This document shows positions 1 through 10,102 of a DNA stretch of 64,000 nucleotides, piece by piece (the first letter of the stretch is position 1; each line of letters begins with the position of its first letter). A program made the translations under genes and the position numbers. Below the pieces are notes generated by a model that saw only the letters and a program-made list of their open reading frames with translations, had not been told where the DNA came from and made no database searches. Source of the stretch: Euborellia annulipes (lineage: Eukaryota; Arthropoda; Insecta; Dermaptera; Anisolabididae); contig JAKCPI010006279.1 of the NCBI GenBank assembly GCA_023213315.1, positions 1-64,000 of the forward strand, given 5' to 3'.

Positions 1-1012
1 GAATTTTTCGCTTAATTCAACTTTTAAAATAGGATTAGTAAATTGTGAGACCCGGAAGTTATTTGTATTCTTGGTAAAAAAAACGTATGGGTGATGCGAA
101 GGGATTATCTAATAATTACAGGTGTGTCCCGTCAAAAGGGAACATGGACCATTTGGGCAAATCTCAAGAAGAAAAATAGTAACAACGAATAAATTTTAAA
201 GATTTTTTTTTCACAAAATTAGAAAATGAATAAGCCACTAATTGGGCGAAAGTCAAGTTAGAGACTAGATGTTATTAATTAATTAGGAGAATATGTAGTT
301 AAAATAGTTTGACAGATGATTTATTCCTATAATTGGATTGATTTTGATTTTTTTAAAAATAAATAAATTTTAGGAGTGGTCACTCTATGAGAAAACGAAC
401 GCCTACACTATCATTATATCAGAATCGTTTTTTTTTTTATTCCAAATAAGTACGTAAGTAATTTTAAATAAATTTTAATGTACTTTTCTATTTTTTTATG
501 GCCGGGATAAAATATGTCATATTAAGATAAAACTTTAGAACTTTCCATATAGACTACTACTAAATTTTTCGGTATTGAAGGCCATTTGGATATTTTAAAA
601 ATTTTTCTTTCTAATTCCCCAATGAAGTGTCCAGAACAAAAATTATTTAGGAGAAAATACAGAATAGAATTTTTTGTAGTTTTACTAAATATTATTAAAA
701 ATTATTATTATTAATAAATAATAAACAAAAAAAAAAAAAAAAAAATTAGTAAAAATATTTATTAATTTTGCAAAGCCTTGGATACTATAAAAAATATTTA
801 AAGTTATAATTATAATTATATATAATTTTAAAGATGAAAAAATATCTGCATTTATTATATTAAAATTAGAAATACGGTAAATTAATAAATAATAAAAATT
901 ATATAATTAAATCTACTAATAGAAATTAGTATTTCTTCCTTGTCTTTTATAAGGATGGGGGTGCTATAATTCAACATTAAAAAAGAATGGGGCACGAATG
1001 ATCAAAAATTCG
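1..1012. other. AT-rich sequence, no gene seen
   Basis: The stretch is AT-rich with homopolymer runs, and no coding segment is recognisable. Around 568-590 there is a weak reverse match to the shared SINE/LINE tail (GGCC then GCCGAAA-like). Confidence 0.6.
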
Positions 1013-1019
1013 AAGTTAT

Positions 1020-1225
1020 ATACACCTTTTGAAGTTCTTAGGTTCAAAAAAGTGGGTGCCTCAAAATCTTTGTTCATGAATGAAATGAGCAAAAAGTTTG
1101 AAATTTTATATTTGATTTAGGTATCCCTCCTGAGGCGCGAAAATAAGCTTTTAAATAAAATCTCCCAAAAAGTACTACAGTAGTACTTTTCTGAAGAAAT
1201 TTTTCTCTTTTTTTCTCAAAATTCG
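1020..1225 (-). repeat. HPR repeat, degenerate fragment
   Basis: This matches the central and 3' part of the HPR unit in reverse orientation. It has the AAATTTTATATTT block, a GTACCCCTCCTGAGG-like block, the AAGCTTTTAAATAAAAT block, and a disrupted copy of the AGTACTAGTACT palindrome. Both ends of the unit are missing, so it is an old copy. Confidence 0.65.
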
Positions 1226-1268
1226 TTCTAATTAATTCTAATTAATTTTGATTAAGCCATGTTTTTTT

Positions 1269-1735
1269 ATGCCCGTGGCTCGTGGTTCAGAGAGAAATCA
1301 TTAGCTTCTTGTTCCTTAGGTTCCGGGTTCGCTTCCCAGTGGCGTAGTGAGCTTAACTCGCGCCCGGGGCACAATACCTTTTTAGCGCCCCCCCCCCCCA
1401 TTCGAAAACCATATAATATTATATGTAAAATATACAAAATTATTATATTACACTGGCACTAAATTTAAAATATATTTTCCATAAATCAATTATAATAAAA
1501 ATAAAAATTATCCAACTATTTTTTGTTTTGCGGACCATTTGGCGCCCCTTTGTAAGTAGCGCCCGGGGCATGATGACCCCCCTTGCACCCCCCTCGCTAC
1601 GCCACTGTCGCTTCCCCCCTAAGCGAAAAAAATTTATTTCATCTGAATTTTCTACCAATCATTTGAAATAAATAGGGATGGGATCTAAATGGCCTTAGAT
1701 GCCGAAAAAGATCTTAAATAAATTTAAAAAAAAAA
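1269..1735 (+). repeat. tRNA-derived SINE, family B, split by a hAT MITE
   Basis: The head (1269-1336) has a tRNA-like layout, with a GTGGCTCGTGGTTCAGAG-like A-box region and a GGTTCCGGGTTCGCTTCCC B-box region. The body resumes at 1608 with AAATTTATTTCATCTGA, then GAAATAAATAGGGATGGG, and ends with the tail GGCCTTAGATGCCGAAAAAG plus an A-rich end. The interruption at 1337-1607 is a separate hAT MITE with an exact target duplication. Confidence 0.8.
1337..1607. mobile_element. hAT-type MITE nested in SINE B
   Basis: The ends are perfect 11-bp inverted repeats, CAGTGGCGTAG and CTACGCCACTG. The flanks are an exact 8-bp duplication, TCGCTTCC, at 1329-1336 and 1608-1615. Both the duplication length and the CAG..CTG ends fit hAT elements. 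The 271-bp interior has a long C run and no coding capacity. Confidence 0.9.
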
Positions 1736-1907
1736 AATGTTTTTTTTTGCTATAATGTTTTTCTAGACTATATTTTTTGCAAACTATATAAAGTTTTTAA
1801 AAAGGAATGGCCCGGTAGCCAACCCTAAATAAATAAAAAAAAATATATATATACTGATGAAATGGTGAACGCAGTCCAATTAAATAAAAGAAACTTGTGT
1901 TTTCTTT

Positions 1908-2074
1908 CTTGGACAAAAAGTGACAGGTAGTATGTCGTTTTTTATTATTATTTTATAATAATAGTTTTTTATTATTATTTTATAATAATAGGTTTTTATT
2001 ATTATTTTATAATAATAGTTTATTATTATTATTTTATAATAATTATACCAAAAAACGACATCTGTCACAATTTT
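1908..2074. repeat. Foldback MITE with tandem palindromic monomers
   Basis: The outer arms are inverted copies: AGTGACAGGTAGTATGTCG on the left, and CGACATCTGTCAC on the right. Between them, about four tandem copies of a roughly 30-bp monomer built on TATTATTATTTTATAATAATA are present. Each monomer is itself nearly palindromic. Confidence 0.75.
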
Positions 2075-2093
2075 GCCCTCAAAATTGTTTGTT

Positions 2094-2226
2094 GAATTCT
2101 AATGTACAGTCCTGTACGAAACTAAATATGCCGACACAAAAAATCTGGTGTAATACAACAAAACTTTCAATTACCAAAGCAAAGAACAAGTTGTGTACTT
2201 GCGACCAGTCACACCAGATTTTTTTC
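2094..2226 (-). repeat. HPR repeat, 5' hairpin only
   Basis: This reverse copy keeps only the 5' hairpin of the HPR unit, CACAAAAAATCTGGTG to CACCAGATTTTTTT, plus the adjacent GAAACTAAATATGCCGACAC segment. The hairpin stem has diverged. Confidence 0.75.
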
Positions 2227-2229
2227 ATA

Positions 2230-3350
2230 AGAGAAAAAAAATGAATAAAATTTGAAATGTTATTTTCGTCTGATGAATTTAAAATTAAATATCCTATATG
2301 ATGGTTAGGAACAAACATTGCATTATGCAAATAAATAAATGCCCTTATTTCACCTCTATAAATTTATTACATTTCTCTAGATTGATATCTATTTATTTCC
2401 TAAATAAAAATTCACTCTTCTCAATTGTATTTTCATGTCGACAGTATTTAAATGTCCAAATGGGATTGAATTTGAAACCGAAACCCCTAAGGAAGAAGGT
2501 GTGGGGAGGGGGGAGGGAAAGGAAACTAGTCGTCGAGATTAAAACGAACTGTCTGCTACTTATGCGTGTGTTTTTGAATGCGTTTTGCGTTATTCATGGC
2601 TTCGTTTTGAATATCCGATGTCCAACTAACACTTGGGTCCAATCGATCACCTGACAGCTCCGCCCTCGGGGTTAGAGTTATCAAAATGGAAAGATGGAGG
2701 GGGAAGGTTTAGGTAAATCTTCGTAAAACTTAAATCGAGAATATTATTTAAATATATTACAAATTTTAAATATTTTTTTTATTAATTATAATTAAATATT
2801 TGTTTATAAAAAGCAACGTTCCTTTTCTTGATATCTCAGATCGTTTAATTCAATTATTAAATTCTCAGCATCTTTTCCCATTAAAAAAAAAAACTTTAAA
2901 TCAAAATTGATTTGGTTAAAGAGAAGTTGGTAGGTTAATTGTTATAGAAAGAATAGAATATAGAAGTTGTTTAAAATAAAAAAAAAATTATTTTCCACTA
3001 CTAGGTACCTAACCTCTACAACTAATCTGGCCAATCAGTAACAACTCTTCTAAAAACATTAGTTAAACCAATCTTGAAATTCCAATATTTTATAACATGA
3101 TTCAGGAGCCTTTTATTCATTTTTTTGGTATCAATATAATAACAATAAGTAAAATTTGTCTAAATTTGAAAATATATATATATATATATATATATCATAT
3201 TATTTTTTCTATTAACAATACTTTAGATGTCAAAAGAAAAAAGATTTAAATTTTACTCACCAAATACAGAAATGGAAATGTAGTAAATGAAAAACTCACC
3301 TGAAACAAAAAGAAAAGTATATTAATAAAAAATCAAAAAAATTAAATTAT
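2230..3350. other. AT-rich sequence with (AT)n, no gene recognised
   Basis: This is AT-rich sequence. An open frame at 2298-2654 has no recognisable domain and I do not call it a gene. An (AT)n microsatellite lies at about 3171-3194. Confidence 0.5.
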
Positions 3351-4104
3351 ACACGTTGTGAGGTCCCCTGAATCCAAAAAAGTGGTTTTCGCGACATGGT
3401 CTGTCTGTCTGTCTGTCTGTGTGTCTGTCTGTCTGTAAACAAAATATCTCAAGAACGAAAAGAGCTAGGAGATTGAAATTTTATATTTAAGTTAGTCACC
3501 TCCATGGGACGTGACACGAAGCTTTTGAATAAAATCAGCCAAAGAGTACTAGTACTTTACTGATATATTTTTTCAGTTTTTTTCGATTTTCTCTAAATTT
3601 CCTGCAACGATTTTTTTTTTAAATTCAAAAATCACAATTTGTGAACCAGTGTATACGGATCTCGGAGAATAAGAAGTCAGATTTATGCCCCGATTAAAAA
3701 TTTTTTTTTTCTCGGGTTCCTATATCTGAAACACACTTACTTTGCCATTGGCCAAATGGTTTTACCGACGGCCATTTAATTAATTAAAAAAAAAAAAAAA
3801 ATTCAAAAATCAATTATTTTTTAGATGATCTTTAAAATGTACAATATATTCTCATTTTGCCATTGAAATCTTCTGAAAACCACTTTACTCTTGTACTTCA
3901 TAGGAAAGATAGGCGAAATGGTTGTCATGGTAACAATATTTTCCCATTATTAATTTTACATCTCTCGAATCTACCGTACTGTCGGAAGCTAACTATATGT
4001 CGACACAAAAAATCTGGTGTGACAAGCACAGAACACAACTTTCGATTACCTAAGGTAAGAGAAAGTTGTGTCCTGTGCGACCGGTCATACCAGATTTTTT
4101 TTTT
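3351..4104 (-). repeat. HPR repeat, near full length
   Basis: This is the reverse complement of the HPR unit. It carries a (CTGT)n microsatellite near 3400-3437, the GTACTAGTAC palindrome near 3546, an X-box-like palindrome GTTGTCATGGTAAC at 3921-3934, the GTCGACAC block and the complete 5' hairpin near 4008-4103. The terminal hairpin with GAGAAAGTA is missing. Short open frames here are repeat translations. Confidence 0.85.
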
Positions 4105-4943
4105 AATTTGTAGCAAATTTGTATATTTTTGTATAAAAGGACGCAAAAAATGGTTTTGCCCGGGGCGCTGAAAACCCTAATAAATTTAGATAATTTGAAA
4201 AAATTAAAATTTTAATCTAGAATCTTACAACCTTACGCTTTTATAAGAAATAAAAAGATTAAGCTTCGAATTGGGAATAGAACCTCCATGCCAATTTTAT
4301 AATTATAGGATATATTTAATTTATTCAATAAAACGTATGTAAATTTGAATAATTAGCAGAACACATTACAAATCGGTGTAATTTTCCTTAGTTTTTTTTT
4401 TTTTTTTTTTTTTTTTTTAATCCGACTTTTATTAAAATTTTCATGAAATTTTTGTTTGGCTTTAAAGGAAGGGGGGGGGGGTAGTAATTCTTCTCTAGTC
4501 CCATATGATTTTTTTGAAATTTAACAAGTTATATTTTTGTTTGACACTAAATTTCCGTTATTTTATTTATAAAAGAATGAAAATATAGGCCTATAGAAGC
4601 GAGTAAATGTGTGGAACGAGACACGAAATTAACACGAAGATCAGTTATTAAAGATCTTAAGAGATCATCATTATAATATAGCAAGGCTCTATAACAATAG
4701 GCCAAGTAGATTTCACCTAAAAGACAAATTAGTGGAAGAAACTGAGCATAAAATTTTTCAATTTAGAAATCTAACAAAACAAATGTGAGGAGATTCTTTT
4801 TTAATTTTAAATTAGCCTCTGTTTATTTTTCAAATCTCATTATAATAATAAATAAATAAAAAAATAATAAGAAACTTTTACAAGTTCAGTAAAAAAATGA
4901 AGTGAAGTCAAACTCTCCGACAATGCCAATAATAATAATAAAC
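4105..4943. other. AT-rich sequence, no gene seen
   Basis: This is AT-rich sequence with a long T run near 4391-4418 and a G run near 4470-4480. I see no coding or RNA gene. Confidence 0.5.
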
Positions 4944-5227
4944 TTAAGGGGGAATAGGAGCGACCGTCTAAACGTACTTAAAAAAAATTAGGTGTTGGCT
5001 GTGTCTTCTACACAGCCGGTGGCTTTTTAACGTGACAACGTCTTTTGCTTGACTTCAAAAAATTTTTTTTTCTCTTACCTATATTGAAATATAAAGAGAG
5101 AAAGTATTGTTTTTGTTTTTTTTTTTTTACTAGTAGTTTGTTTTCATAAATAAACATGTTCAAACATTTTCATTGAAACAATATATGACAGGTGTGGCCA
5201 AACTTTTATCCATTAAGGGCGACATAT

Positions 5228-5716
5228 GCTTAAAAAATGAGGTTTTTCGAGAAAAAAACCAATTTTTGAGTTAATTACTCGGGATTTTTTTATTTATCTA
5301 TTAGAGGTTATCTTTCTGCACCAAATGACATCTCATTTAGTCTGATCTGATTAGCCGTTCGGAATCTACAGGGGTTTAAAATTTCGAAAAACGAAATCCC
5401 GCCGAGTGCTCTCATGCGGTAAAATGACGTCATATCAAAAAAATGAAAAAATAACCTCTGGGTATTGAACCACTCTTTCTAAAACTATATTTAGATTTAA
5501 TGTAGCTTTTATGGTCAAGTCGCTATGCGTTGCACAAGTAGGGCTATTTTTCGATATTTTTTTGTCTAAAAAATGAGGTTTTTCGAGAAAAAAACCAATT
5601 TTTGAGTTAATTACTCGGGATTTTTTTATTTATTCTATTAGAGGTTTTCTTTCTGCACCAAATGACATCCCATTTAGTCTGATCTGATTAGCCGTTCAGA
5701 ATCTACAGGAGTTTAA
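5228..5716 (+). repeat. Direct duplication inside the TTAA element
   Basis: Two nearly identical segments of about 140 bp occur at about 5228-5375 and 5568-5716. Both begin with the AAAAAATGAGGTTTTTCGAG block and run past TCTGATCTGATTAGCCGTTC. They differ at only a few positions, and the sequence between them is unrelated. Confidence 0.85.
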
Positions 5717-6229
5717 ACTTTCAAATTAGAATTTACCGCAGCGCGGTAAAATAAAATGATAGGAAAAAAATAAATGGTGAATTCTTTAGCTGAAAACTCA
5801 TTCTTTCTAACCGTATATTTCCCATAATTATACCTCTTAAGACAGAGGAGTTATTCAAGCCAATAAACTTTTTCGTGCATGCCCCTCTAACATGCCACTA
5901 TAGACACATGATTTGTAAGACGTTGTCACGTCAAAAAAAAACTAGACATATACAAACAAACTGTTACAATAATTTTAAATTTTTTTTTTTTTTAATTTAA
6001 AAATGAATTTTTTTTTATTATTAAGCAGATATTAATTAAGAAAAATTTAAAGTAACTTTAAATGATTTATTTAAAAATTAACTGTCAAATAGTTCAGCAC
6101 TCTTGCAAAAGATGGCAGGCTAGTCTAACAGCCAGTATTATCAGATTCTCTATTAGCCCATATCTGACCTATATTACTATATTTTTATGCTTTTATAATT
6201 GATACATTATATATAATAACATTTATAAT

Positions 6230-6602
6230 CAGTAGCGTAGCCAGGATTTCTGCTTGGGGGGGGGGCCCAAAATTTTTATTAACCCCCCCCCCCCCTTCTC
6301 CAAGAAACTTCAAGTGGAGAAATTTTTTTTAGATAATATAATAATTATAAATAAAAAACAAATAAAAAAAAATTTTTTTTCTTGAAATAAAAAATAATTT
6401 TAATACAAAATTCGTAAATATTAGAGATTTTTTCAATTATTTATAAGTTTTTTGTTAGTTTTTAGAATTTATGAGAGTTAATAAAATTATTATTTAAAAA
6501 AAAAAAAATCATTAGGGAAAACATTAGGTATTTTTTTGTTTTGGAGAAGGCTTTGGGGGGGGCGGCCCCCCTGCCCCCCCCCCCCCCCTGAATACGCCAC
6601 TG
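6230..6602. mobile_element. hAT-type MITE nested in the TTAA element
   Basis: The ends are CAGTAGCGTAG and TACGCCACTG. They are flanked by an exact 8-bp duplication, TTTATAAT, at 6222-6229 and 6603-6610. The interior has a G run near each end and a C run after the first, with AT-rich sequence between. It belongs to the same broad group as the MITE at 1337-1607. Confidence 0.88.
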
Positions 6603-6779
6603 TTTATAATGTATTCATTGTTTAAGATCAAAGAAAATCAACCAAATGCATTAAATATTATTAGCTACCATTCTGACATCTCTTGGCAAATTTTCGTAAT
6701 ACGTGTTTTTTTGGCTTACTTTTTAAGACACATAATCAGCAAAAACATGCGTAACAGTTCGCTCCTATTCCCCTCTTAA

Positions 6780-7365
6780 GCCCAAGAGAGGACATTTACA
6801 ATTCGATTTTAAAATATTTTTTTTACTAAGAAATAATAAATATTTTTTTAAAATATCTTAATGAATAAACCAACTATTTTTTTGCCTTTCTCTCTTTCGT
6901 TTGGGAAATATATCTCATCTATTTCTTTTTTTTTTTATTATCTTTAATGCGCAAGGGTCAGTGAATATATGCATGAAATAGAATGCACCCGGGAGACATT
7001 GACATTCAGGTCAAATGATAAGGGCTGACAGTTGAGCATTTAGGGCCTCCCACAAAAGCCTTGGACTACCTTACAAGTGAGCGGATGATGATGGAGATTT
7101 GGAAAAATAAAAAATAAAATTAATCATTATTTCCGTGGGATTCAATAAAGGTGGAGCAATTTTATGCTAATTGGCATCCTACATTGTCTGAAAGCCGTTT
7201 TGGTTCCGAATTATTCTCAATGAATCTGGAAATCTATCTTCTAATCGCTGCATAGTAAATAAGAATTTAAATAAATTTTAATTAGTTTTTAAAATTACAT
7301 TAGAGAACCTCCCAGGTCAAGAAAAACGCATTTATATAATTAGTTTTTTTTTTTTTTTGTTAAAT
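6780..7365. other. Possible single-copy sequence
   Basis: I see no repeat family match between about 6950 and 7250. The sequence is less AT-biased than its surroundings and includes GACATTGACATTCAGGTCA and TGACAGTTGAGC. No coding frame is evident. It could be a non-coding conserved element, but only a cross-species alignment would tell. Confidence 0.3.
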
Positions 7366-7462
7366 TTGCTTAAGGTTTTTTTCGGTATCTAAGGCCATTT
7401 AGACCCCATCCCTATTTATTTCAAATGATCACCAGATCAAATAAATTTTTCTCGCTAAATAA
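7366..7462 (-). repeat. SINE B, 3' half
   Basis: This is a reverse copy of the SINE B body and tail: TTTTTTCGGTATCTAAGGCC, then CCATCCCTATTTATTTCAAA. The tRNA-like head is replaced by an A run near 7460. Confidence 0.75.
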
Positions 7463-7650
7463 AAAAAAAAAAAAAAAAAAAATGGACCCGCTGATATATT
7501 TCATTTTTTCATACTGTGTATCATTAATAGTCTATATGGCCTAAGATGCCGAAAAGACTTAAAAAAAAATCATACAAAACAATGAAAGCCTAAAGGTAAA
7601 ATTTTAGTCAAAAATAAATAAATATTAAAATTATTCTTAATTTAAAAAAC

Positions 7651-7894
7651 ATTCACACTTTTTTCTCATTCACACTCACACTCACATTCACACAGTCTTT
7701 TCGGCAACTTAGGCCATGTAAGACTTTACGATAACCGATATATATGATAATATCTATTGGGGGTCCAGGCATTTCTATTTAAGCCATTGGGTATCCAAAT
7801 GGCTTAAATAAAATCATCGGACTGCCTGGGATCCGAACGTCGCGTTCGGTATAGAAGTTAGGCACGCTACCAACTACTTCAAGCCCGGGGGCAA
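7651..7894 (-). repeat. tRNA-derived SINE, family A
   Basis: This is a reverse copy. From the right it has the tRNA-like head with B-box-like GGATCCGAACGTCGCG and a TTGGTAGCGTGCC-like A-box region, then the GCCATTTGG/CCAAATGGC mini-palindrome. The tail GGCC..GTTGCCGAAAAGACTGTG is followed by a GAGTGTGAGTGTGA microsatellite. Near-identical 14-bp flanks, ATTAAAATTATTCT (7624) and ATTAAAGTTATTCT (7897), look like a target duplication. Confidence 0.85.
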
Positions 7895-8344
7895 TTATTA
7901 AAGTTATTCTAAAAAAATATAAACAATAGAATTTATATAACTATTTCCCAGTTTATTTTTTTCCACTTTGATCGGTGCTTTTCACCTATTTGTCATTTTT
8001 TAAGACCTATTTGTTTCTCCAATTTTAGCATATGTGTTTATGCATGTGATGGTGTGTGTTTAGAAGAAAGATGATTCTGATAATGTGAAAGTTGCTACAT
8101 GGACATATTTGCATAGGCCATCTATCCTCAGTCTACCATCAAGATTTACAATTACAATGAATATGCAATTATAAATTCTCCTAAATTACATTTGAAAAAA
8201 AAATGCCCTATATTTGACTAGAGTCACTTAATGCATATTTTAACACGTGTATGGTGCCTGGAAGATAGGCAACTAAAATAACCAACCTCATAATGAATTA
8301 TTCTACTTTTTTTTTAAAGTGAAAACTAATTGTGAGATTTTTAT

Positions 8345-8445
8345 TATTGGGGGACCAAACATCTGTTGAACCCCGAGAATCGAACCCGGGATCTCCAACC
8401 TATCCAAGGCATCCGTGTTGTTTCCACTTGTTAATAGAAAACTTA
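8345..8445 (-). repeat. tRNA-like fragment, possible SINE head
   Basis: On the minus strand, GGAGATCCCGGGTTCGATTCTCGG has the shape of a tRNA T-arm with its B box. I cannot assemble a full cloverleaf around it, so this is more likely a SINE head or tRNA pseudogene than a functional tRNA. Confidence 0.4.
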
Positions 8446-8499
8446 GCGTACATGCGAATATATATTGAATATCACCAAAGGGTATTTCCTGGAGATGAG

Positions 8500-8700
8500 G
8501 AAAGAGAGAAAAAGAGCCTGGGAGCAAAAGGCTTGAGCTGGAGCTACAAGTGCGGCGGCCGTCGCCCCGTTGCGCTCCGCGGAGCCCACTTTCGCCGCAC
8601 GTGTAGCCTTTCCCCCTCCCTTGCCCCCTCGCCCCCCCCACCCTCTTTCTCTTTCATTCTCACTCTCTTTCTCTTTCTCTTGCATCTAATCTCATTAATG
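8500..8700. promoter_or_regulatory. GC-rich island with adjoining CT-rich tract
   Basis: A GC-rich segment (8530-8640, with GCGGCGGCCGTCGCC and CCGCACGTG) adjoins a (CTTT/CTCT) tract at 8641-8690. Read on the minus strand this is a GA-rich tract followed by GC-rich sequence, the same order as at 46800-47080. It stands out strongly from its AT-rich surroundings. Several overlapping frames are open because the segment is GC-rich; none resembles a known protein. It could be a promoter or 5' exon. Confidence 0.35.
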
Positions 8701-9200
8701 GTACTACGAGAAATTTCCAATATCATTCATTATTCAATCTTCACTTCGTTTCAATTTCGTTATTTTTTTTATTAAGCTTAATTAATAAAATTAAAATTTA
8801 TAAAATAATCTTGGCGGCGAAAGGGAGGGGGGGTCCTGATCAGGAAGAAGAAAAGGTGTTTATTTAATTCTTTGTATGATGAGAAGTCTTTCGTTAATTA
8901 AATAAAAACCTATTTCCGGGTGAAAAAAAATTATAATTTCGTAATAAGGATATATAGCCTATAGGGCAATGTTTTTAAGACAAATGATCTTAATAAATTT
9001 TAGGTATGGTATATTCAAAAGAAGGAAGTCAGAGTAGCTATTATTCAAAAAAAAATTAGAGTTTTGTGGTTATAGATTTGAAATGAGATGAAAAATAACT
9101 GATTGAAAAACATTATTCATGTCTTTAATTTTGAAAGTGATTAATTGGCTTATGTCTATTAATATTAAAACGCTCACTTATTTTTGTTTGATACCGGATT

Positions 9201-9672
9201 CAGGGATGGGCAGGATTGATTTAAATCCAAAGACCTGGACCGATATCTTTTTTTGGGGAGGATCTTGGATCTGGACCGCGATTCAAATTGAAATAGGGGT
9301 GAATTTAAGGATTTGAATCGAAATAATGTTTATTCTCTGGATTTAGGATCGGATCGTTAATCCTTTTCAAAGGATTAGAAAATTTGGATTTTTGCGATCC
9401 TTTAAAACTTGAATTTTTAATAATTAATTATATTCTTTTGAATGTTTAAGAATAATGCCTATTTTTTAAATATATTTCATTCACAGGCCTAAAAAATCTG
9501 CAAATTCGACTGAAGAATTATATGTCTATTTTAGTTGGGCAATTTTATTAGAAACTGGATTGGATCGCGATCTGGATTTGCGGACCAGAACAAGGATCCT
9601 TTTTCTAAATCAGATTGATTGGATCGTCGGATCAAATCGCTAATCCTTTTTAAAGAATTTCGCCCATCCCTG
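9201..9672. mobile_element. hAT-type MITE with GGATCGGATC-rich ends
   Basis: The termini are CAGGGATGGGC and GCCCATCCCTG, perfect inverted 11-mers. The 8-bp flanks are ACCGGATT and ACTTGATT, with two differences, as expected of an ageing duplication. Both subterminal regions are full of GGATC/GATCC motifs in inverted arrangement. The open frame at 9119-9316 crosses this boundary and is not a gene. Confidence 0.8.
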
Positions 9673-9784
9673 ACTTGATTGTAAGTCTATTATAATTTAA
9701 AAATATTGATAATATATATGAAAGGTAAAATACACTAGGTTATGTGTTTCAAGGTTTTTTTTTATATTTATTAATTAAAATTAA

Positions 9785-9826
9785 CACTTAATACGTATTT
9801 CGACATTACTATCATCATCAGAAGTG
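9785..9826 (-). ncRNA. Hammerhead ribozyme candidate, left arm
   Basis: Read on the minus strand: CACTT, CTGATGA, one extra T, stem II GATA/TGTC closing a GTAA loop, GAAA, then TACGTA, TT and AAGTG. CACTT and AAGTG form stem I. Stem III would be only two base pairs with a 4-nt loop. The single nucleotide between CTGATGA and stem II departs from the canonical fold and could reduce activity. Confidence 0.6.
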
Positions 9827-9941
9827 GTTTTCTAAAATACATCTGAATACATCGTGAAGTTATCTACATTAAATACATCAACATATGTTTTTTTTAATGT
9901 ATTTAATGTAGATAACTTCACGATGTATTCATTTTAGAAAC

Positions 9942-9983
9942 CACTTCTGATGATGACAATAATGTCGAAATACGTATTAAGTG
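9942..9983 (+). ncRNA. Hammerhead ribozyme candidate, right arm
   Basis: Stem I is CACTT (9942-9946) with AAGTG (9979-9983). The core CTGATGA is at 9947-9953. Stem II is GACA (9955-9958) with TGTC (9963-9966) around an ATAA loop. GAAA is at 9967-9970, and a minimal stem III lies in TACGTA with predicted cleavage after T9978 or T9977. Every invariant core base is present. The bulged T9954 and the very short stem III are the weak points. Confidence 0.65.
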
Positions 9984-10102
9984 TTAATTTTAATTAATAA
10001 ATATAAAAAAAAAACCTTGAAACACATAACTTAGTGTATTTTACCTTTCATATATACATAATGTTTCAACTTAAGCCTACGGTAAATCTAAATATTGATA
10101 AT

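Larger units (their letters stand above)
4944..6779. mobile_element. piggyBac-like TTAA element, non-autonomous
   Basis: TTAA stands at both outer edges (4944-4947, 6776-6779). Next to these are inverted ends reading GGGGGAATAGGAGCGA on the left and, reversed, GAGGGGAATAGGAGCGA on the right. TTAA target duplication is the piggyBac signature. A second, inner inverted pair (AACGTGACAACGTCTT near 5028, AAGACGTTGTCACGTC near 5918) may be sub-terminal repeats or an older nested element. No transposase frame remains. Confidence 0.7.
9714..10089. mobile_element. Penelope-like foldback with two hammerhead motifs
   Basis: Two long inverted arms (about 9715-9885 and 9895-10056) are nearly identical over about 160 bp and meet at a short A/T-rich centre. 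A 13-bp direct repeat, AAATATTGATAAT, flanks the element at 9701-9713 and 10090-10102, consistent with target-primed insertion. Each arm carries a hammerhead ribozyme core pointing outward. Hammerhead ribozymes in terminal repeats are a known feature of Penelope-like retroelements. The family assignment is inference because no reverse transcriptase remains. Confidence 0.75.

Noticed and set aside
5028..5937. The inner inverted pair as a separate, complete transposon
   Set aside because: I could not find a target duplication at these edges, so I kept it as part of the TTAA element and only noted the alternative.
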